A stretch of DNA of 10,889 nt from NCBI GenBank assembly GCA_947632425.1, contig CANRPG010000053.1, positions 1 to 10,889 on the forward strand. The letters run 5' to 3'. Each line of letters begins with the position of its first letter. Position 1 is the first letter of the stretch. The DNA comes from an uncultured Clostridia bacterium. Its GTDB lineage: Bacteria; Bacillota; Clostridia; Oscillospirales; Ruminococcaceae. Under the pieces are notes generated by a model. It ran no database searches and was not told where the DNA came from. It saw only the letters and a list, made by a program, of their open reading frames with translations. Of this stretch, positions 1 through 7,400 are shown in pieces. The translations under genes were made by a program, and so were the position numbers.

Positions 1-46
1 CGTGAGCCAACGCTGTTCTACTTCGATTTGTTACCTTTTTGAAAAC

Positions 47-72
47 TATTGCAACTTGCTATTGCAATTTGC
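47..72. repeat. Tandem 13-bp direct repeat upstream of the recombinase
   Basis: Two abutting 13-mers, TATTGCAACTTGC (47-59) and TATTGCAATTTGC (60-72), agree at 12 of 13 positions. Each carries the self-complementary core TTGCAA, and the two cores are separated by 7 bp. A more degenerate 9/13 match (TAGTGCGGTTTGG) lies at 87-99. The repeat ends 77 bp before the recombinase start codon. Its position and tandem form suit a regulator operator or recombinase arm-type binding sites; that function is inferred, while the repeat itself is directly visible. Confidence 0.6.
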
Positions 73-136
73 GAAGATTTTCAAAATAGTGCGGTTTGGC
101 AGAAAAAATTTATGCTGAAAATTGTGCAAAATATAC

Positions 137-143
137 AAGGAGG
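137..143 (+). promoter_or_regulatory. Ribosome binding site that fixes the recombinase start
   Basis: AAGGAGG is a near-perfect Shine-Dalgarno sequence, 6 nt before the ATG at 150. The reading frame is open further upstream, to an ATG at 96, but that codon has no comparable ribosome binding site. The 18 extra residues it would add also do not look like the start of an integrase. Confidence 0.85.
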
Positions 144-149
144 TCCATT

Positions 150-1232
150 ATGTCAATAAAAAATGCATATCAAAGGAAAGACGGTCGCTGGGAGGGCAGG
201 ATACCGCAAGGAAAAAGCGATAGCGGCAGGCGAAAATTCAAGTATATATTCGCACGTACAAAAGAGGAAGTGCTGCGCAGAATGGAGGAGATACGCCAAA
301 GCAGCCGACCAACTGCTGACTGCTGCAAAACGCTGCGTGACATTTTCTTTGAATGGTTCAGCAGCACAAAACATCGCATAAAGGGCTCTACAGCAGCCAA
401 CTACACCATGAAGGCACACAAACATATTCTGCCTGTTTTCGGTGAAAAGCCTGTAAGCAGCATCACGCAGGACGATGTTTACGCTTTTATTGCAGACAAG
501 CGAAAAGCAGGCTTTTCAGAGCGATATATCGCAGATATTGTGGTTCTGTTGAAGAGCATTTTTAAGTACGCCGCAGCCGCTTACCATATTTTTGACCCGC
601 TTGACGGACTGCGTCTGCCGAAGAGAAAAAAGGCTGATATACGGCTTCTTGACAAAGAGGAGCAGGAACGTCTGCAAAGATATATTTCTGTTGATCGTAA
701 TCTGGGAACGCTCGGAACTGCATTAGCTGTTTCTACCGGTATACGCATAGGGGAGCTTTGCGCTCTGCAATGGAAAGATATTGACCTTGAAAAACGTATT
801 CTGACCGTCAGCAAAACTATGCAGCGTATTCAATCACCATCTGATACAGCGAGGACAAAGCTCATAATAACCGACCCGAAGAGCGAATCCTCGCGCAGAA
901 AGATACCAATACCTGACTGCATGATCGCATTTTTGCGCAAGTTCAAAGGCAACCCCGATGATTATGTGCTGTCGGGAACAAGCAGCCCCATCGAGCCGCG
1001 AACAATGCAGTATCGGTTCAGCAGGATACTAAAAAACGCAAATTTGCCGTCAGTTCACTTTCATGCTTTGCGGCATATTTTCGCCTCTACCTGTATCCGC
1101 CTCGGCTTTGACGTAAAGTCATTGAGCGAAATTTTGGGGCACAGTTCTGTTGAGATAACGCTGAATCGCTATGTTCACTCATCTTTCGAGCAAAAACAAG
1201 CGTATATGAAGCAGCTTGCTTTCAATTTCTGA
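150..1232 (+). CDS. Tyrosine recombinase / phage-type integrase
   Basis: A 360-residue site-specific DNA recombinase of the tyrosine (Tn916/lambda Int-like) family, cytoplasmic, which cuts and rejoins DNA through a 3'-phosphotyrosine. Residues about 5-50 are rich in basic and aromatic residues and resemble the N-terminal arm-binding (AP2-like) domain. Residues about 60-150 form the SAM-like core-binding domain (repeated helices, KGSTAANY, FGEKPVSSIT). Residues about 165-350 are the catalytic domain. All expected residues are visible: R199 in TGIRIGEL, a candidate beta-hairpin K244, H305-xx-R308 in HALRH, H331 in LGHSS and the nucleophile Y341. Length is close to that of Tn916-type integrases, so it is probably active. 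It reads toward the giant surface-protein gene 198 bp away, with a palindrome of recombinase-core geometry just after its stop. No excisionase or other mobile-element gene is visible. It could be an element integrase or a dedicated invertase for phase variation; the sequence does not settle this. Confidence 0.93.
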   Translation: MSIKNAYQRKDGRWEGRIPQGKSDSGRRKFKYIFARTKEEVLRRMEEIRQSSRPTADCCKTLRDIFFEWFSSTKHRIKGSTAANYTMKAHKHILPVFGEKPVSSITQDDVYAFIADKRKAGFSERYIADIVVLLKSIFKYAAAAYHIFDPLDGLRLPKRKKADIRLLDKEEQERLQRYISVDRNLGTLGTALAVSTGIRIGELCALQWKDIDLEKRILTVSKTMQRIQSPSDTARTKLIITDPKSESSRRKIPIPDCMIAFLRKFKGNPDDYVLSGTSSPIEPRTMQYRFSRILKNANLPSVHFHALRHIFASTCIRLGFDVKSLSEILGHSSVEITLNRYVHSSFEQKQAYMKQLAFNF

Positions 1233-1271
1233 ACGATCACAGCAGCTTGAAAACTGAATAATGCCGCGAGC

Positions 1272-1298
1272 TTTCGCAAAATTCAACCTTTTGCGAAA
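1272..1298. repeat. Perfect 10-7-10 palindrome, candidate recombinase core site
   Basis: TTTCGCAAAA (1272-1281) and TTTTGCGAAA (1289-1298) are perfect inverted 10-mers separated by 7 nt (TTCAACC). Tyrosine recombinases bind inverted arms of roughly this size around a 6-8 bp crossover region, so the geometry is right for a core site. It begins 39 bp after the recombinase stop codon. It could instead form an RNA hairpin at the end of the recombinase transcript, but no T-tract follows on either strand, so it is not a typical intrinsic terminator. A protein operator is also possible. Confidence 0.5.
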
Positions 1299-1332
1299 TG
1301 TGATAGCGCCTGATCTACGCAAAGTATTGCAC

Positions 1333-1355
1333 GGGATACAATTTTATTGTACCCC
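1333..1355. promoter_or_regulatory. Inverted repeat overlapping the promoter, candidate operator
   Basis: GGGATACAAT (1333-1342) and ATTGTACCCC (1346-1355) pair at 9 of 10 positions around a 3-nt centre. The repeat covers the place where the -35 element of the TATAAT promoter must lie. A dimeric regulator or the recombinase could therefore control access to the promoter here. There is no T-tract, so a terminator is unlikely. Confidence 0.45.
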
Positions 1356-1371
1356 ATTCACGAGATATAAT
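1343..1371 (+). promoter_or_regulatory. Candidate sigma-A-type promoter of the adhesin-sortase operon
   Basis: A perfect -10 hexamer TATAAT lies at 1366-1371. At 17 bp spacing the -35 position is 1343-1348 (TTTATT), only a 3/6 match to TTGACA, and there is no extended TG. A consensus -10 with a poor -35 suggests dependence on an activator or on the overlapping inverted repeat. Transcription from about 1378 would leave a leader of roughly 50 nt before the ATG at 1431. Confidence 0.5.
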
Positions 1372-1412
1372 GCAACTTTCTGCTGTTTGCGCTGAAAGCT
1401 GCGATCACGCTT

Positions 1413-1420
1413 GGAAGGAG
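1413..1420 (+). promoter_or_regulatory. Ribosome binding site of the giant surface protein
   Basis: GGAAGGAG ends 10 nt before the ATG at 1431, slightly long but functional spacing. The ATG opens directly into a basic then hydrophobic signal peptide, which confirms the start. Confidence 0.75.
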
Positions 1421-1430
1421 TGTACTTTCT

Positions 1431-4400
1431 ATGAATAAAATTACAAAGAGGATAGTTGCAGGTGCATCGGCGCTGGCTTTGCTGGCTTCAGCCGTTGGGG
1501 TGGATCAGCTTGCCGACCTGTTCATGAAAACTTCGTATGCCGTGGGGTATAAAGGCAAAAATGCGCTGTCAACGGGATTCAGCAACCTTGAGCAGGATAC
1601 GAACAAAGACGGATATTACAACACCGGTTACGGCTTGCATACGAACAAAACTGCCACTGCTGTTGGCACCGACGGCAGAACGTTCGATGTGAATCTGGAG
1701 TCGTGGTATGTGGGCGAGAACCCCGTTGACGTTGCAACGATACTCGATGCATCTGGTTCTATGGCGTGGACTGTTAATACGCTTGACCCGATGAAAGTAA
1801 ACGAGCAGCTTGATGCTGATGATAAACTATATTTGACTACAAAATATAAAACAGAGAGTTTAGCAGAAATTCAAGCAGCTAACGGCGGCTATCTGCCGCA
1901 AGATGTTGTTGACCTGATACTTGACCCCGAAAACACCGACGACACCAAACTCAGCTATGCAGGCTATAAGTATTATGTCTATGAGGCGCGTTCATCGGTC
2001 TCGGAGTTTGTGCCGCTGGGCTACTGGGACGGCGGCGCTGACCCGAAAAACGATGATTCTCTTATCGGTTACTATCCGTTCAGCGGCGATCTGAAAAATA
2101 AAGCGCCAAAAGCAACAGAAGGCGCCGAAGGTATGCTGATAAATCACCCGACAAGCGGGGGAACTTATAATACGAGCGAAAAGGCGGCGGAAACCTTAAA
2201 GGCTGAGTTTTCTACGCAAGAAGTAGATGTATTAAACAGTAAAGGAAAACCAACAGGTAAAAAAGAAACAGTAGTAAAAGGCTTAAATATTGCTGATTCT
2301 TCTTCAAAAGGCGCAATTCTGGTTGATAGCCCGAAAACTAATAAATTCAGCATATCATTTTATTTATCGGTAGATAATAGTGATGGTGGTTATGATGATG
2401 CTACTATTCTATATCTTACTGACGGTACTAATAATTATAAATTATATCGTGGCGGCGCCGGCTCTGCAGCGAGATTAAAAATGTCATCAAGTGGAGGTTC
2501 TGCACCATTAAATGCTAATAAAGCTGTGAATTCAGAACCGAGAGAATGGACATTTACTTTTGACTTTGATAATAATCAGCTAAAGATACATACAAGTACA
2601 GAAAATGTACAGTGGGTAAATGCATCTGATAAAACTACAGGACAAAAAGACTATACTGTGAGCTTGGCTGGCAATCCTAAACTTGATGTAAGCAAGTTAC
2701 AAATCTACATTGGCGGCGATACTACAAAACATTCAAAACAAAATACTATCTATATTAAAGACCTTTCTATTAAGGATATAAAAGAAGACGGAACTGCAAA
2801 TGAAGTCGCATACTATCCTCTTGAAACAGGGGAAAACGGTTTAAAAAATACTGTTGATGGGAACAATCCTCCTAAATTTGTAGAGCAAGCATATAACAAC
2901 GGCGGCAAATTTGGCACTGATGAAATCGGCACACACCTGCTTGAACCTGTGTATAGGAATAACAAGGCGTTAGACGTAAAAAAGACCTCTCAAAATGGTG
3001 CAGTAAGCATTGATGCAGTGCCAAAGCTTGACGAAGGCTTTACTATTTCAATGAAATTGTACAGAACTGCCAGCCTTGATAAAGCAAAAGGTCAACAGAA
3101 TATCTTTTATTTGGGAGATAAAAATAATAACAATAAATATTATCAGTTCTTCCGCTCTGCCATAGCCGGAGGTTATGTAGGTATTTCTAATAGTGTACAA
3201 AAAGACTTTGAAAAGAGTCCTCCAGAAGAAACCGACATGGTTTATTATCAGGGCGGTATGGCTGGCGGTTCAGAAAAGGAAGAAGTCTGGTATACAAATA
3301 CTCTCGTATTTGAAACAGACCCTGCTGATCCAAATAAATATATTGTAACACCTTATATAAACGGCAAGGCAGAATATCAATCAGGCAGCAAAAACAATTT
3401 TAAAATTGATAAAATAACCGTTGCAGAATCCGACCTTGTTTTCTTGATTTGCGCTTTAAAGAAAAACGGCAGCGGTTCTGAGCAATACCTTGACGACCTT
3501 TATGTATTTGATAATGCACTCAATGCGACACAGGTAGCGCAGTATTTTGGAGAAAAAGAGCTTTGTGAAGGATCCACAAAAGATAAAGACGGCAAAGTAA
3601 CTAAGGCGCTTTATCATGCAACAACGGTTGGCAATGAAGATATTGCACAGATAAGCGAAAGTTTGGCAAATAACACTAAGATCGACGAGCGCCGCGGTTG
3701 GTATTACGTCAATTCACATTCCACATGGGCTGATGTTACAGGCTGCCTTGCAAGCGGAAAGCAGTATATCGGTATTTTTACCGATGACGGGCTTGACGGC
3801 AGTTTCAAAGATATGGCAAATGATACTGCTACAATACCTGCCGGATTTGCAGAGGGCGACCAAAAACAACAAGAGATAGCAAGAGACATTAAAAGTGGCG
3901 ATACAAATGAAGGAAAATATGAAGCACCTAAAACCGAGCGCAGTATTCGCTTTTATGTAGACAGCCAGAACCACCTGCGCTGCTTTGTATGGAGCGGAAA
4001 CGATACTACAAAGGAAGATGACAAAAGAACATTCTGCTCGGTTGTGTACACAAAGCAAAGCAATCAGAAAACCAAATACGAGGAGCTTAACAGCGCGCTG
4101 AACACGTTCTACCAAAACCTTGCAGCTTACTCTGACCTTTCAAATACTTCGGTCGTTCGTTTCAGTACGATAAATGCGGTAGACAAAGATAAAACAGATA
4201 AAACAGAAACAAATCTGAAAAATCTCATCATGAAAGACTGGACGAACTGGTCGGATTATTATCAAAATGTCAAAAATTCAGGAGCAGAACCTGACGAGGG
4301 AGATTATTTGCATGACCTGCTGATACCGAAAGACGGCGAAAAGGCTACGAATACAGAAGATTCATCGACACGAGATATAAAAGAATACCCCTATGTCATG

Positions 4401-7400
4401 ACCGGCGGTACGTACACTTGGACGGGTCTGAAAGCGTTCTATGATAATATGGTAGACAAGAAAGAATTGAAGAGCGGCGACAAGGTCTACGACATAGCCA
4501 ACGACGCCCGTGACAAGTATCTTATCATATTCACCGACGGCCGTGACAATACGCAGGATTATAATGTTTCGGATGTTGTGTCCAAGGATGAGGGCAAAAA
4601 GCTGGAAGGTTCTCCGGATTATGACAACATAAGCGGCACCACCTTTGGGGGAACAAAATATGTAGATACGTATAATCCTTATAAAGATGACAAAGACCAC
4701 AAGGTTGGTTTCAGTATTGAAATTTATGATGATTATAAAGGCGAAAAGACCGATTATTATTATAATGAGTGTCAAGTACAAGAATTTAAAACAGGAGACC
4801 ATACCATACAATACGACGGCGACCTTGCACAGGCCTGGGCTGATAAGCTCAAAGACGAGGGCTACACTATCTATTGCGTAATGTTGGCGACAGGTTCAAT
4901 TTCTTCTACAGCTAATGCAGATGAATATAATAAAGCTAAAAATTTCCTGAAATCTCTTTCCGGCGGTAAAGATGTTGACAAAGAGATAGCTGAAAAGCAA
5001 GCGGATATGGATAGCTGGTCAGAAGGTACTAAGCCTGATGAATATGCTAGAGTTCAAAGAGAGATCGAAGCTTTGAGAGATAATTATGTTTTGGTTGTTG
5101 ACCCGTCAACAGGCACAAGCAGTCTTGAAGATGCATTTGAGCAGATACTTGAACAGATCCAGAAGCCGCGTAACGACTACACTGTACAGGACTATATTGA
5201 TCCGCGCTTTAACCTGATAGGAGAGGCTTATTTTGGCAGCAATGACAAACCTCAGGAAGTTATCTACCACCTTGGCGCAAACGGAACAGTAACGTTTACC
5301 GATACAAATAATAAGCCTATCGAAACCGAAGATGATCGCATATATTTTGATAATGCTTATGGCTCTAAGACAAGTTATTCGGTATCCGGTGTAACAGTTG
5401 GTGACATAATTGACATATCAGGTGCAAACGGTCTTGCCTACACGCCGCAGAACAGCTATATGGTAAACCGCAAGAGCGATGAAGATAAGGGCGACGAAAT
5501 AGGCACGGGCTATCTATACTACGATGATGAAAATGATATGTACTACCTGCGTTGGGAAGAACAGATAATACCTATGTCGAATAAAACGTTCGATACAGAT
5601 GGTGCAGACGGCACAGGCGAAAAGCTCGACGTATGGAGCGCGACCATTCGCCTGAAGGCTAAAGATGACTTCATCGGCGGCAACAATATTCTCACCAACG
5701 GCAACGAGGCAGGCGAAAACCTCGTTTACAGTGATGCTACCATTGAGAATATGGATAAGAACCCCGAGCTGTATTTCTCGGACACCAAAACATCGCACAC
5801 TTTGCGCGAAAAGCTGCAAGTTCTCTCAGGCACTGACAGAAAGATAAACGCTGTTGACGCAGGCGGCGTTTCGCAGGCAGTTTACGGCGACGGCATAGAC
5901 ATTCCGTCATCAGGCTTCCCGAGAACGACCGTAAACGTCAGACTGCTGAAACTCGATGCGAAAAACCTCAACGATGTTATCTACATGGGCGAGGTGGTAT
6001 CGCCGACGATGATGCTTGCAGACCTTGAAAACGACTATATGACGGGATCGTATTATCTTGAGTATCTCGAACGTTACGCATATAGGCTGTATGGCTATGA
6101 TGCGGCAAAAACGCCGCTGCTCGAGCTTCTCAACCAGTGGCTCAAAATAGATGATAAAAACGAATTTGAAAAGACTTTCACTATACCGTATATCTATCTT
6201 CCCGACCCGATCTATAAAAATGATAACACGCTTGAAACAGAAGAAGTTGACGGTAAAGATAAAGTCAAAGTAAGCAACAGCACCGGCATGAGTACGAAAA
6301 ATGAAGGCGACTATATTATAGCGGATTTTGAAGATCTCAATCTGCGCGATGTTACGGGATTTATTACCTACACTTGGAAGCGCGTATATAAAGAAGGTGA
6401 AGAAAGAGAGCCGCAGCAAAAGGTGGGCAGTGATTACGACATCACTTTAGACTATGTTGTGAAGAACACGAATCAGATAAAGTATAACCTGGAATTAAAA
6501 TTTACGCCGCTGCACGAGGGAGCACTGGCAGGCTTTGATCTTGAAAAAGAAAAATTCATAACGGACGCGACAGGAACAGTCGGCGACAGCTTCTTTAAGG
6601 TTGATACAGATGAAAGCAGTTCCACCTACAATGAATTTGTCGAGAGTACAGAAAATAAATGGGTATTCACCAACCGCTCGGATTATCTGAAAGCAATGAT
6701 AAGCGAAACGCACACCTACACGCCGCACGTTATCTATGATACTGCGCATGGCAAATGGGCGCTTGTAGATGACGATAAAGAGGACTTTACAACTAGCGAT
6801 GCACTTAGTGCTTATAAAGGTGAAGATAAACAAATTACTATTAGCGGTAATACCCTCACCGACAAAGGCGTATATGACTGGGATAATGATTATAAGCCTG
6901 AGGCAGGAGATGAGCAGATCGTTGGCGATAAGCTGACCGATTATTATACATCAACGCCCCATAACGTGGGTATGGCTGACAAAGACGGAGTTACTATAAC
7001 TAAAGAAAATGGTGATTTCAAAGACGGATATGGTAAAGATGATGTATACTCCCTCGTAGCCAACACCACCTACACCAAAGATGTTGTAAACGCCGCGCTT
7101 GCTCTGGAGATATATGTTGACGGCAAGTATCTGCAAAGAGGTATGCCTATGGCGAAGCGTGATACATTCACATTTGAAGCCACCCGTTACTATGATGACC
7201 CGTTAGACCCATTGCCGTATGGCGATGACATTGATGCTGATACAGGCACAGTGTCAAGCAGTGGCAATGTTGGCGGCAAAAAATATCAGCTGACGTTTAC
7301 AGTTGATAATAAAACTTTGCCGACTTCTCCGGCAAGCAGCGAAATATACAGGCTGTGGGCTGAGCTTACTAAGGTTGAAGTATATGATGATACTACCGGG

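Larger units (their letters stand above)
1270..1399. other. Candidate invertible promoter segment (imperfect inverted repeats)
   Basis: GCTTTCGCAAA at 1270-1280 and the reverse complement of 1386-1399 (GCTTTCAGCGCAAA) match as GCTTTC plus GCAAA, with a 3-nt gap. They bracket about 105 bp that contain the TATAAT promoter of the giant gene. Inversion between them would turn the promoter away from the gene. The size and the neighbouring tyrosine recombinase fit known invertible promoters, but the repeats are short and imperfect, so this is a hypothesis. Confidence 0.25.

Noticed and set aside
1..42. Open frame ending in TGA at 40-42, possible tail of an upstream + strand gene (ending FDLLPF)
   Set aside because: Only 13 codons are visible, with no recognisable motif; chance is as likely.
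96..149. Upstream in-frame ATG giving an 18-residue longer recombinase
   Set aside because: The perfect AAGGAGG at 137-143 serves the ATG at 150, and the extra residues show no family similarity.
1272..1298. Hairpin as intrinsic terminator of the recombinase gene
   Set aside because: The arms are AT-rich and no T-run follows on either strand.
1247..1378. Shared 8-9-mers (TTGAAAACT, TGCAACTT) between both flanks of the recombinase as att direct repeats
   Set aside because: They are short, AT-rich and in a different order on the two sides; chance matches are expected at this length.
68..1391. TTTGCG hexamer recurring in both non-coding regions as a recombinase recognition motif
   Set aside because: The same hexamer is also frequent inside coding sequence (for example near 758, 933 and 1068), so recurrence alone is not informative.
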